Below, piece by piece: positions 9,918-21,095 of a stretch of 64,000 nt of DNA (position 1 is the first letter of the stretch; every line of letters begins with the position of its first letter). A model generated the notes under the pieces. The model worked only from the letters and a program-made list of their open reading frames with translations. It searched no databases and was not told the DNA's origin. Both the position numbers and the translations under genes were made by a program. Location of the stretch: NCBI RefSeq assembly GCF_028583425.1, contig NC_072805.1:18176001-18240000 (forward strand), read 5' to 3'. This stretch comes from Eublepharis macularius (lineage: Eukaryota > Chordata > Lepidosauria > Squamata > Eublepharidae).

Positions 9918-10061
9918 GGCCGTTTCCACACTACTTACCTTCATCTCGTGCGAGTTTTGCGCGACATCACGCAAAACTTGGGTGAGAAGACACTATCTTC
10001 CGTGTTTTTTTCACAACGTTCTGCAGCATTCCGGATGAAGGTAAGTAGTGTGGAAACGGCC
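9918..10061. mobile_element. MITE with 3-bp TGA target duplication
   Basis: 144 bp with terminal inverted repeats of about 28 bp. The outer 20 are ggccgtttccacactactta, mirrored at the right end. Flanking TGA is at 9915-9917 and 10062-10064. An internal gcgcgacatcacgcaaaact segment is partly palindromic. Confidence 0.85.
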
Positions 10062-10176
10062 TGAGTTTGTAGAAGGCAATTTTTGCAGCTGCGTTGTTTA
10101 CTGACCATCACGGCCACTGATTGTATTGGGTTATTCTATGTAATCTGCCTTGATTCTCAGTGAGGAAGGTGGACTA
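10062..10176 (+). mobile_element. LINE 3' tail, interrupted by a Helitron
   Basis: The sequence ending ccttgattctcagtgaggaa-ggtggactA resembles the LINE 3' terminus seen at 44505-44560 and 63745-63785 (cttggatctcagtgagaaag). The expected continuation TAAATAACAAA resumes at 10547, after the Helitron. Confidence 0.65.
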
Positions 10177-10546
10177 TCCTTCTATATAAAAGGTGAGCCA
10201 TATTGGCGACGACTCACCTTTTCTCCTGGCACAGGCTCACTGAGGGGCCTGAGGGTGCACCTGTGCCAGGAGAAAAGATGAGTTGTTAGCGTGGCCCTGA
10301 GTGCCAGTGGGGAGGCCCGGCATGCTGTCACAGCCACTGCAGGGCCTTGGAACGGCTGTGCTGGGCCTCCCTGCTGCCTGCGCCAGGCCTCTGAGGGGCC
10401 ACAGAGGCAGTGGGAAGGCCCGGCGCCCTGTGCTGCAGAGGCGGCAGGAAGACCTGGCCCAGCACCGCAGCCCGGAGCACAGCCTTCCCAAGGCCCTGCT
10501 GCTAGAGCCCATTGTATTTTTTTCATACAACGGGCTCTGTTGCTAG
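10177..10546 (+). mobile_element. Non-autonomous Helitron
   Basis: 370 bp. It starts with TCCTTCTATATAAAAGG, a Helitron-like 5' TC terminus, and ends with a strong hairpin (AGAGCCCATTGTAT, loop, ATACAACGGGCTCT at 10505-10538) followed by GTTGCTAG. It is flanked by A on the left (10176) and T on the right (10547) with no target duplication, which is the Helitron rule. The GC-rich interior has no Rep/helicase coding. Removing it restores a continuous LINE tail. Confidence 0.88.
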
Positions 10547-10734
10547 TAAATAACAAACTAAAAATATAAATAGCACTTTTGAGCATCAGGCAGTATTTCT
10601 TGGTCAAGGCAAACCCAAACTGGCCATCGAGACTCCCAGAATTGTGTCTCCCACATCACTCTGGTCTTCCTTCCCCTCCCTCCCGGTTTCACAACCCGTC
10701 TTTGAGAACCAGTTCTTTAGTTAGTTACCACCTT

Positions 10735-10942
10735 AAATACAATTATTTAGATTTTTATACTCCACTTTACTCCCCAGGGGGAGCCTAAAGTGGCTCACAT
10801 CACATCATTCTCCCCTCCATTTTGTCCTCAGGTTATGCTAAATGACTGGGTTAAAGTCTCCCAGCAAACTTCACGGCGGAGTGGGGATTTGAACCCAGGG
10901 CAACCCAAATCCAACATTCTAACCATTGTATTACACTGAGCT
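10735..10942 (-). mobile_element. tRNA-derived SINE (family B-like)
   Basis: The reversed tRNA-like head (ggggatttgaacccaggg, ctaaccattgtattacact) and the body gcctaaagtggctcacatca are recognisable. Diverged. Confidence 0.65.
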
Positions 10943-11639
10943 TTCTCCTGCACGGCAATCTCACCAGGAGTTCTGGTTTACACCCCCACTTTTGAGATGG
11001 GAAAGCAGACCTGGAGATGTTCTTGCCCTTTCCGTTTCCAGGACATGGTATCTTATGATCGTACAGTGAGAGGATGAGATTGACCAGGGGGCTGAAAAAT
11101 GCAGCACAACCGGTCAGTCTAGAAAGAAGCTCCACTTTTGATGTCTCTTTGGGAACACTGGTCAAGGATTGAGGGGATTTGAAGGCCTACCACGTTCCTG
11201 GAATATGGCTTCAAACCTTTCCATTCTGCTACTGCAAAGGGTGGGGCTGGGGATAACGTTGAGAATTTGCAGGGCCAAAAGGACTACATTATATGGAGAA
11301 AGGGAGGCACGGAACCTTAATAGCTCTCTGCTACAAAACAAAGACCGAAAAAGGAGGCGAGACATTGGCTCCATTACGCTAATTGCTGCATCTCGAAAGA
11401 TCATCTGTATTTTGAATTTGCAGCTTTTATGGTTTCTGTGAAGGAATAATAAAAAGAACTTAAAGGGATTGTTGGTGAAAGTATAGCTGGTAAATTCCCC
11501 TTAAGGTTGATTCACAATTAGCTTAGCATTTATGGCAATAGGGGGAGGGGCTTACCTGGTTCCAAGGGTTCTCACTTTGTTTGTAATGTTGCACAAGGGA
11601 CCGCCATGCTCGAACAGCTTACTGTATTGGTCTTGGGAA
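10943..11639. other. Intergenic DNA without recognised features
   Basis: No repeat or coding signature seen. Confidence 0.4.
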
Positions 11640-11878
11640 TTTGTCTATTTATTGCTCTTATACCTCACCTTTCTGCCCAATGGGGACTCCCAAAGCAGCT
11701 CACCTCATATTCCTCCTTTCCATTTTAACCTCACAACAACCCTGTGAGGTAGGTTAGGCTGAGAGTGTGCGCTCTTGACCCAAGGTCACCCAGTGAGCTT
11801 CCATGACAGGGTGAAGATTTGAACCTGGATCTTCCAGATCCGAGTTTGATACTAATCACTACAGTACACTGTAGCTCC
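11640..11878 (-). mobile_element. tRNA-derived SINE (variant B2)
   Basis: ctgtgaggtaggttaggctg, gacccaaggtcacccagtga and the reversed head gatttgaacctggatcttcc are present. Confidence 0.8.
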
Positions 11879-11880
11879 TA

Positions 11881-12120
11881 GTCTGGTGTAGCGGTTAAGA
11901 GTGATAGGACTCTAATCTGGAAAACCAGGTTTGATTCCCCACTCCTCTGCTTGGACCCAGCTGGGTGACTTTGGGTCCATCACAGCTTCTCAGAGCTCTT
12001 TCAGCCCCACCCACCTCACAGGGTGATTGTTGTGAGGATAACAACAACACACACTGTAAACCGTGCTGAGTGGGTGTTAAGTTGTCCTGAAGGGCGATAT
12101 ATAAATTGAATGTTGTTATA
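11881..12120 (+). mobile_element. tRNA-derived SINE (family B), complete
   Basis: The A-box-like tggtgtagcggttaagagtg and the B-box aggtttgattccccac are intact. The body has agctgggtgactttgggtcc and acccacctcacagggtgatt, and the tail is tgttgttata. It lies tail-out, next to an oppositely oriented SINE at 11640-11878. Confidence 0.87.
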
Positions 12121-12474
12121 GTACCAATCACAGCAGAAAAAGCTGCTTGGAAATTCAACATCTCCCCTGGTGCACCTTGCAAAACAGGACGAAATGGTCT
12201 TGGATCTGGATGCAAGACGTGCAACATATACAAGGAACAAGGAAGAGATAATCAACCGAAACAGAGAAAGGATGCTTGAAACAAGTGGTTGCTTGGCTGG
12301 GGCACTTTGGTCACAAGTTCCATTGGAAAGATGAAAGAACATTTGTCAGCCCAAATCCTGATCATTCATGCACAGAATGTCATTTTACATGCCCAACTGG
12401 AGAAGAATTCAGGGTCATAAGAGCTATTTGTTATGCATCCCAGCCAGACAGCTTCATTTCCCAACCTGAGAGCT
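12121..12474. other. Unassigned segment between SINEs
   Basis: A weakly protein-like + strand frame (for example GSGCKTCNIYKEQGR) might be a decayed retroelement, but I cannot name it. Confidence 0.3.
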
Positions 12475-12697
12475 AGTGGGGTGAGTGGTTTAGACTGTCG
12501 AACTAGGATCTGGGAGACCCAGGTTCGAATCCTGACTTTGCCACAGAAGCTTGCTGGGTGACCTTGGGCCAGTCACATACTCTCCACCTGACCTACCTCA
12601 CATGGTTGTTGGAAGGATAAAATAGAGAAGAACAACGTAAGCCTCTTTGCATCCTCATTGGGAAGAAAAATGGGGTACAAATGAAGTAAATAAATAA
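12475..12697 (+). mobile_element. tRNA-derived SINE (variant B2)
   Basis: The head ctagtggggtgagtggttta, the B box caggttcgaatcctgac, the body tgctgggtgaccttgggcca and the tail gaagtaaataaata are all visible. Confidence 0.82.
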
Positions 12698-14335
12698 CGG
12701 GGTAACTAGGAACTTCAGCCACACCTGTAGTAAAAGCCTGCTGGCTCAGAAGCCAGGAAAATAAAGCCACATGACCTTAAGTTTGAACCACCACCTCCCA
12801 CTCCCAAGACAGCCAAAATGGAACTTTAGTGTTCCCAAGGAAGGAGTACACGGGCTTCGAGAGGAAGGTGACTGCATGTGAGGTGAGAAACAGCCCTCCT
12901 GCAAACGTTCAAAGGACATTATGAATCAGCCACCGAACCGCTACCTGAGGAAATGCAAAGCATCAATCCTGGGCAGCAAGCAAATGATTATATGCTCACA
13001 ACAGCTGGGCTGAGTATTTTAGTAACACTTAGTATTTATGTTACACTCTCTAGAGCATTCCAAGCCTTTGCCGTTCTTACAGGCACCCCATAAAGCAGAG
13101 AGAGTCTCATATTGCAGATGAGGAACTGATCCCCAGGAGACTGAATTGCAGTCTTTCTGGCTCACCTTAGGACCCCCTAACTGGATGCTTGTTTAATAGT
13201 TTGGCACTGAGCTTCAACCAGTGGGGTGCATCAGGGACACAGTAGAAAAGGCACACACAAAAATGTATGGCTATTCTGTATTAGCTTAACCATCAGAGCT
13301 CCAGCCCCCTTCCCAGTCCTCAGAATTATAATTTTGTGCAGAAGCTAAGAATTCTTAGTGCTCTTTCCATTTCAACACCCCCCCGCCAGAGCTGCAACTC
13401 CAGGGTGCTGAAACAGTCTGTCTGAATTAAAAATGATCCCAATATTGCAATTAAAAGGCAGAGCCACAGGACGGAAGCAATTGACGACTGCTGGTCTCTA
13501 GCCCAGTAAAACTGCCTAAAGACATTTTTATTTAGGACATCATTCAACTAGTTAGTGTTTACTTATTGGTAGTTTTAAATTGTGATGCTATATAGCACCA
13601 CCGCATGATGCCCCTATCAAATATACAGTTGCAGAAACCCCTTTGCCCCACAGAGCCCATAAAGATTCTTCCAAAGGAAGGGAGACCAGGCCCTGTTGCC
13701 TAGTGAGGCCTTGAAGGGCAAAGATTCTGTCACAGCCTCTCAGCTCGAAGTGATGATGCATCAGATAAATTACAGGATTAATTGCTCCATGTGACACAAT
13801 GGAGCTATGAGCCTGCATCGGAGACAGCTCCATTCGGCAAGCTGTCAAACACAGCACAGCTTGGTTTCCTCTGTTCACGCAAGCACCAGCTGAACACACA
13901 CACACACACACAGGACAGCCCAAACAAGTCAACCTCATACCAATAACATCTGCAGTCCCATTGCTAGATTCTAATGACCTCTTAGTTACGTGGCATGAAT
14001 GGAGTGCAGGGTTCAAGTCTCTGAGGTATATTTAGAAAGCCTCAGACATCCCTGCTCACTATGAAATCACTGGCACTCCCACCCACCTCCCCTATTTATA
14101 ACACCAGGGACATCCATAAAAATCAGGAGGCTGTCAAGGAGATGAATCCTAAATTGGTCAGTGCTCTCACTAGATCATGTGCTTTGGATCCCGGCCCTTT
14201 CCTCACATGGCCAGATGTAGTTCCACCTCAAGGCTATCCATGTGGAATCCTCTATCTATAGCCAACACCTCAGCTGCACTGGCATATCCCACACATTCAA
14301 GGTAGTGTATAACTCGAGCCATTACAGATATACAA
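12698..14335. other. Intergenic DNA, mostly single-copy in appearance
   Basis: No gene found. A (CA)n microsatellite lies at about 13895-13912. The segment 13745-13875 contains homeodomain-type AT motifs (attacaggattaattg) without repeat signatures and might be a conserved non-coding element. Confidence 0.4.
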
Positions 14336-14524
14336 AAGCAAGATCTGAGTCCAGTAGCACTTTAAAGATCCAACAAGATTTCCAGGGCATAAGCTTTCAA
14401 GGGTCAAAGGTCCCTTCACCAGCTTTGACCCTCAATGGCTTATACCCAGAAAACTTGTTGGTATTTTAAGGCGATACTGGACTCGAATCTTGCTCTTCTG
14501 CTGCACACCAACATGGCTACACAC
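14336..14524. repeat. Palindromic fold-back element, complete
   Basis: The left arm (agtccagtagcactttaaag, atttccagggcataagcttt) is answered by an inverted right arm (ggcttatacccagaaaact, ttaaggcgatactggactcg), then ctgctgcacaccaacatggc. Other partial copies lie at 1728 and 46418. Confidence 0.7.
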
Positions 14525-15385
14525 GTAGGACACCCAAAAGGTGCTGTCGACAAAGTCAGTCTTGCCCAATCGGGCCTACTCTGCCAAGGTGTCAGGTAGA
14601 AATCCCAGCCAGGCTGCCTTTTAAAGCAGAGCAGCCAGGGGCGGAACTTCGGAACTTCAACATAGTAAAGCGAGAGTTCTTCCATAGAACTCCTCCCCAA
14701 AATGGGTTATGGAGGGGGAATGAGCATTCTTTGCTTTCATTCTGCACCCCAGATCCATTGGTGTGGACATGTATATGAACAATGTTGTATAATTATATGT
14801 AAATTACACTAGCATAAGCTTCTGTAGGAGTCAACTTCTACTCTTGACATCCTTTGAGCTCACCATGGGTCAGGATGCTAGGTATGTGTTCAGGACCTGC
14901 TAGGTCTTTTAAAATATTGTTTCAACCACACACAAGCCATTCATGGAAGGGTAGCAGTTCCCGCTAGGCATCCCATTTACCAGCCCAGGGCAGGGAATTA
15001 CAAGCCCCAGCCTCAATTGAGGAGCGTGATGAAAAACATGGCCTCCACATGACACTAGGAATTTCTGCTAGTCTCTATGGTAAAGACCATAGAGACTAGG
15101 GTAGGCTGCCTACAGGGTCACCTGGAAGTGACATAATCTCTTCAAACTCCATCCTCATCAGGCATTCTCCCTCACCCCAAATCTCCTGGCACTTGACAAG
15201 GAACCCTAGGTCTCATGCAGTTGGGATGAAGGGGGCATTGCTGGCTGTTTCCCAGCCATCTACCATCATAATGTTTGGTCATGTTCAGGAGCAAATTGTG
15301 ATGCCTGGGTAAGTCGTATGAGTTCTCTATCCCTTGCACAAACAAAACATGGTCCAAAACAGAATATACACTTCCACAGAAAGAG
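14525..15385. other. Intergenic DNA just downstream of the NFATC3 3' end
   Basis: No gene or classified repeat. A short perfect hairpin (14-bp stem, 4-nt loop aaag) lies at 15068-15099. Confidence 0.45.
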
Positions 15386-15406
15386 AGACTGTTATGCATT
15401 TTCTTC

Positions 15407-15412
15407 TTTATT
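15407..15412 (-). terminator. Probable distal polyadenylation signal of NFATC3
   Basis: AATAAA on the minus strand, about 3.44 kb past the stop codon. The downstream sequence (15345-15385) contains GT-rich stretches such as tgtggaagtgtatattctg, as expected of a cleavage-stimulation element. Cleavage probably falls around 15385-15392. Confidence 0.65.
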
Positions 15413-15539
15413 TCAACACTATGATTCAAGAGCCTAAAATGCAAGTTCTTCCCTTTGTATTTCTGCATGTAGCACTGCAATCATAACTTACAAAAGGTTT
15501 AATACACAAAATGTACATTAAAATTACAATACAAGGCTC

Positions 15540-15547
15540 TGTAAACA
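15540..15547 (-). promoter_or_regulatory. miR-30 family 8-mer seed match in the NFATC3 3'UTR
   Basis: The minus strand reads TGTTTACA, the 8-mer site for miR-30. It sits about 130 nt upstream of the distal poly(A) signal, a position that favours function. Regulation of calcineurin/NFATC3 by miR-30 has been reported in mammals. That this site is used here is inference. Confidence 0.4.
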
Positions 15548-18500
15548 TCTAAAATGTAACCTTTAGTCTTAAATCATTATTGTCCCACATTGTTAAATAC
15601 AAAATTTCAATTCTGAACAATCTCCAAACCTCAAAGGAATGACATTCTTTCTGTGTATCAAAAATAGAGTTTTCAAAGCTCTGTTTGCACCCAAACAAAA
15701 TGTGTCATTTTTTCCTCTTCTTTAATCTTTGGTTTTAAAAATGGCAGTTCCATTTCCATATTGAAGAGTTTATTACAAGTGCCAGATTGTGGTCAAACTT
15801 TGGTAAAAACTAAACCTACTCTGACAGCCCATATCAAATGGGCCACATATTCCCCCCCGCATTTGATTTAGAAACTTCTACTTTTTCTGTAAAAAGGGGG
15901 GGATTAGTAATTTCCCTGCTATTTTAAAAATTTGGACTCCAGCATTGAAAGCAATTGTACATTTTGAAGTGGGGGAGGCTAGCAAAGGAGATTCCAAAGT
16001 GCCTGAGACTCAGGCTGCTACTGAAAAAAATGTAAATTTGCATAGTCCAATGGAGATCATGAGCTTTTCATACCCACTACATTTCACAAGATCAACAGTC
16101 TTACCTATAGCATCACACAAGCAATAAAACAAAATTAAGACCCTTGTACTGAAGCTTTTACAAGGCAAAAATACAACAGTTTTTAGTACCGAAATCTATA
16201 TTTTTTTTGTTTTAAATAGGAAAGCATTTCTACTTCTACAGGCATCAAGGTATTTAAAAGGCATCAGAAGATTGCATGAGCATTCTACCAACTCCGCAGG
16301 CACAAAACCCCGTGTCTCAGTGAGCGTGCAAGGTGGCTCCTTGCTGAGCCGGAGAGAGGTTGTGACGCTGCAGAACTTGCTGGATTGCCCACTTAGTGCA
16401 TAGCAAGTCAGGATGGGTTGGGCTCCCACATTTTAGGTACAGTATCAATTCAAAAGAACTCAGGAGGACCTAGACGGAGAAAAGGCTCTACCCTCCCTAC
16501 CATCAAGGAGCAGAAAACCCCACAGAGTACAAAAAAGCTCAGAAACCTGAAATATTCCAGTAACCATCGGTTACTGCAGACTCATTACAGGAGCAAAAAC
16601 TGGAATACAGCCACTGTTACGAGGGAAAATGGCTTATACTAGTTCAAGGGAGTGAAATGCTACAAAATGTAACGAGCTATACTCCCAGTTTTTACAAAAT
16701 GTTTTAAAGTCAGCAAAACAGGACACAGATTTGATTACAACAGCACCTCCACCTCTCCTCTCAAAAACAGAATTACCTTGACCCTTGTGATTTCGAAATA
16801 TGGCAACGCAGGAACCCCTAGCAAATGGGAATGTTATGCATCTTGGGAGCAAACTGAAAGTGGATCTACCAGTTGGGGACACCGCCAAAAAGTGTGAGCC
16901 ACTCAAATAAAATTTCCACCAGATTAAAATATTAAAGATAGCATTTTCCTATCAAAGCAACCCCCCCCCACTTGAAATACAGATTCTAATATGTATTTCG
17001 TTTCCCATCTCTGAATATGAACACGTTTTATTAGAATTATTGTTTTCATGTTCAAAAGTACAGGGGGACAAATTTGTGCTGTGCTTGGATAGACAACGGA
17101 GTGGCAGGAAACTGCAACCCAGGGGCCAAGCTGGTCTGCAGACAGTCCGGTCAGGCTACAATTTATCAATCCCTCTTCTAACGCCAAGTGCTGATGTAAA
17201 CTTCTTCTTCACAGGAGACAAAACAATTAGACACTGATAGCTTCCTATTCACAAGTTCTCTGGAGGGACCCCTGGACAGACATTTTGTCAACAGTAAGCA
17301 TGCTGACAAAGGTATGAAAAATAAAGGGGTGTTCTAGTTATGGATCACCTTTAAATGGGGAATCAAAAATTCAGATCCAGTTAAGACTTAGGTGGCAATG
17401 CAATTCACCAAGAACAACAAAAAGGGAGTTCATTTTTCACCTCATGAAAAGAGGATTTTTCACAATTTAGAGTATCCACATTCTAGGCTGGCCAAAACTG
17501 AATAAAGTTCTGTTTTCATTGTCACCAGAATATTATCTCTATGAACAGAGCAACAAAAATTCTAATATCAAGCCCCTCTAGTGACATTTCTGATATTAAA
17601 CACTTGGGTTCCATATACAACACTCTGCGTGGTCCAAATCAAACAAGCCCAGAGAATTTTTCAAAATCTGAAATATTTTTCATAAACTTATCAAAATCAG
17701 TTTCACCCCCTTTATTACACACTGTACTTAATCTGACTTTACATCGACTCCTATGAAAAATAAACAGCCAGAATCCCATCGAGAAAATATTCTGAAGTAG
17801 CAAGTTTGAGTAAGAGGTTTATCCACCAAAATAAGTGGACAGAGTTTAAAAAATAACCCTACCTGAGGGATTTCAAGACAACATTTCTGTGGGGATAACT
17901 CCTTAAAACTATTCTGACCAAACAGTGTTACTATAGAGTAGGACATCTAAACGTTGGTTTTAAAGCCAGCCCCCATCTTAGTTTTCTGCTTATGAGTATT
18001 TCTATAAATTGTTCTGAACACATAACGCTGTTTCAGTTATAGGGGCCTGTGCTGGCAAGGGGGGGGGGTCACCTATAAAGTTATAAAAGTTGTATCTCGG
18101 AATGTCATTTCTATCCCAATATTTCCATGATGGAATGGTCTCTTTTCAGCCTACCAAATGCTTTTAAAAAAATGTGTAGAGAACACAAACCTACAATTTG
18201 GCTTTGCTTCCTATAAATCCAAAGAAAATGCTAATAATCTTATACACGACCCTTCCAAGGCATTGGCTTAAGATGACAAGGTACTTTTGTGCCTCTGGAA
18301 GATTTCATTTATTTTTTTAAAAAGTTCTCTTTAAAACAATATAAGCTTAAAGGCTCTTCAAAACGACCCCCAAAAGGTATACAAATTTATATTACAATCC
18401 TAATCTCTCTCCTAAAGAAAAAGCAGCATACGAAGATGTGTATTTTACAAAATCCCCCCCCCCCACATTCAGTACTGTGCATATTGAGAGCGAAAAAACT

Positions 18501-18848
18501 ACTTCTCCATACATTAAGCACTTAATATAAAAGTATTCTATTCAAATGCACAAAAACAAGCAAAGCTCATTGGTGGTGGTGGTTTCTCCCCCCAAGGTTA
18601 AAGTCGCTTGTGCTGCTCCTGTGTCCATTTTTACCAATGTTTACAGCATCCAAGGAAGCTAAAATCAGACCGCTCCGGTCTCCAAGCCAGAAGTATCACC
18701 CTCCCCCCCCACCCTCCCCAAAACAGCCACACCGCTCCAGATCATCAAGGCCACAAAGTCGGAAGCACAGTAAGTCTAAGGAAGGGATGAAGCAGTCTTC
18801 GGAGGAAAAGTGCAGCACGGTCTGGATCGCTTCCCACAAGCTGAGCTG

Positions 18849-18973
18849 CTACTGAACGCCATCCGATAGGCCCGCCTCTAGAGACGCAGGACACGTGTGC
18901 GGAGGATGGATGGCCACCGCGGCTCCATGGGACACGGAAATCTGCGACATGTCTCTTCCTATGATTTCATTCA
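18849..18973 (-). CDS. NFATC3: NFATC3 last coding exon and stop codon (exon 10)
   Basis: TG at the start joins the G of the transactivation exon to give valine, then NEIIGRDMSQISVSHGA, AVAIHPPHTCPASLEAG and LSDGVQ, with a TAG stop at 18849-18851. The motif NEIIGRDMSQISVS identifies NFATC3 rather than NFATC1, C2 or C4. The ending SDGVQ parallels SDGLQ in mammals, so the C-terminus is full length. The acceptor is ctttcag at 18974-18980. It is separated from the previous exon by a 14.5-kb intron. The coding part is 125 nt and the phase is exact. Confidence 0.95.
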
Positions 18974-20349
18974 CTGAAAGGCAGGGGAAGAAAAAATAGG
19001 TCAATGTGTTTTTCCAGCTCTTGTAAAGGCTTTCTGGGGAGAGCTTTAAAAGAAAAAAAAAAGCCACTCACTCATGTTAAATAAAATTATAACTTCAAGG
19101 TTTAAAGACTTGTAATGCTAGTGTTTTTTTCTAAATAAACCAAAAATATATGTAGACTAAGAAACTCTGGGAAACGGCAGGTAAGATCACGAGCCAGCCA
19201 TTTTTAGAACTGGCTAAGCGCTCCGTTAGATCTGATCTAGTCCACCAGCAGAAGGGCCAGGGCTGATTAGGAGAACTGTGACTTTGGCATCCTCCCATCC
19301 ACTAGAGAGAAATGAGAAGTTATCCCCTTGAAATCTGTAGTTCACTGGGACAGGATATTACTTCTCCAGGTTGTTGGCTGCTCTAGGCTAAACACACCAA
19401 TCGTCTGGGCTCAGTAGAAGGCAGCACTCCTGTCACTCAACACAGACTTTTTTGGCTCCTCTCTAACTTGGCACTCGAGACAGTTACTTCGATTTGCCTA
19501 GTGGCCAGGCCAGCCCTTGAGAGGTGCATTGTTCTGGTAGAAGAGACTATTGCATCAGGAAAGGATCACTGGCCAGAGGAAAGGGTCACCGTGGGATCCA
19601 ACCCTGTGTCTTGCATTTGCTAGCTTTTTGCTGCAGCTCAAGTTTATTTCATGGTTGTGAAAACTAAGAAGAACTTATGCAACAAGCAACAGCCTCTCTC
19701 AACAGCTGGCCTTTGTCTCTCTGGCAGCTCAGCTCACCAGACAGGAGCCACAGAAATGTTGAGGGCCACCAAGGTCTTGGAAACAGCCCCATCAAAGTAT
19801 ATCCAGACGACACTCCAACACACGCACTTCACTGGAACTGTTCTGAGCAGCAACATGCAAGGCCACAAAAATGTTTTTTTCTCTATTGCCCACCTGAAAG
19901 ATGATTCTTTCCTGTCTACTTCCAACCTTGGTTTTATCGTGGAAGAAAACAGTCATTTCCCATTTTACTGTACGGACAGACCCTTGAGGGTATTACTGCA
20001 AAGTACCAGCAAAAGTTCACAGGCAGGGGAAAGAAGGGTTGCAGCATTCTCTAGTCTGTTGTCCTAAGCTGTTCCAACAGTACTCCTCCACCTCCAATTT
20101 CTCCTCTTCTCTCCGATTAGTAATATGGCGAATCTGGAACGAGCTGGAGAAAGCACTGGAACGCCTCCAATTTTGGCTAGCACAAACATTTCCAGTAGAT
20201 TTAATGTACAGAGGCGTCTGCGAACAGCACACTTGGATCTCTACCATCATCATTTCCATACGCTGCTCAAATTGGACAGTTCCTTACATAGCCAAGTCTC
20301 TGCAGCCTTTCACCTACTTTACCACAGCCAGGAAGTAGACTGATGACTG

Positions 20350-20690
20350 TGAGCCTAACAATCATAAAGACAGGGCCTTTTCTGTGGTGGCACTTTCCTT
20401 TGGAATGCCTTCCCCCCTTGTGATTCACCTGGTACCTAACTTTACTGTTTTTTTTTTTTTAAGGATCAGATCAAAGCACATCTCTCCCTCCCCCCCCCCA
20501 CCTCAGTTTTAATTAGGGCTTTTATCTTATCAGCTTTTAAATGGTCTGCTTCTGTTTTATGGATAGATTTTATGCTGCTTATGCCCAGTTACTTGTTTTT
20601 ATATTTTAGTTTTTAATTGAAAGTTGCCTCAAACAGGCAAAACAGCATAGAAATATCCTAAATAAATTAAAAAATAAGGAAATAATATGT
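20350..20690 (+). mobile_element. LINE 3' terminal fragment (L2/CR1-like)
   Basis: The + strand has gggccttttctgtggtggca and ctttggaatgccttcccc (encoding an AFSVVA-like then WNALP-like segment), an untranslated tail and tandem aaataaattaaaaaataa at the end. Confidence 0.65.
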
Positions 20691-21095
20691 CAACAAACTC
20701 TAACAGTCACTATAGCAAAAACTATTTCATCAACAGCTTTCAATCCAGTCATATTTTATTTCATTTTTCTATCTTAATGGCAGGCATCATGTGAAATTAA
20801 TAACCCACTTAAGTGATTCAATGCATGCCTGGCACACCTCTAAAATTGTTAACTAAACAGAATGTATGTCGACACACTGTTGAATGACAACAGATTACAT
20901 ATATTTTGCACTTTCATTCTGTCATTTTGATTTTAAGAAGCCGTTTTGTGATGCTGGTTTTAATGAATGAATACAGGAACAGAGTAGTGACAGCAACCTG
21001 ATACACCACCAGTTATGAACAAAATGCTGCTATTGAACCCACTGCTGTTCAAGTCAATGGCTGCGGCTCCTTGCTACTGCTACATTCCTGATAAG

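Larger units (their letters stand above)
15386..18848 (-). other. NFATC3: NFATC3 3' untranslated region
   Basis: The sequence downstream of the TAG stop is AT-rich and contains no recognisable SINE, LINE or MITE for about 3.4 kb, in contrast to the crowded repeats on both sides. It ends at a canonical AATAAA (15407-15412) followed by GT-rich DNA. The length is close to that of mammalian NFATC3 3'UTRs as I remember them. Further AATAAA hexamers at 17027-17032, 17711-17716 and 18308-18313 could give shorter 3'UTRs. The end point is inferred from the signal, not from transcripts. Confidence 0.75.

Noticed and set aside
10182..10607. Several overlapping open frames of 80-140 codons on both strands
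   Set aside because: They lie inside the GC-rich Helitron interior, overlap each other in opposite frames and have no family motif.
12121..12474. Cysteine-containing frame (SGCKTCNIYKEQ) resembling a retroelement protein
   Set aside because: Too short and degraded to assign to any family.
13895..13912. Short CA tract as a regulatory element
   Set aside because: An ordinary microsatellite.
1..15385. Exons of a neighbouring convergent gene (ESRP2 lies next to NFATC3 in mammals)
   Set aside because: No RNA-recognition-motif coding or other exon-like conserved protein segment could be found. The region is repeats and apparently non-coding DNA.
18981..19067. Open frame running upstream of NEIIGRDM
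   Set aside because: The acceptor ctttcag at 18974-18980 and exact phase joining to exon 9 show that this upstream part is intron.
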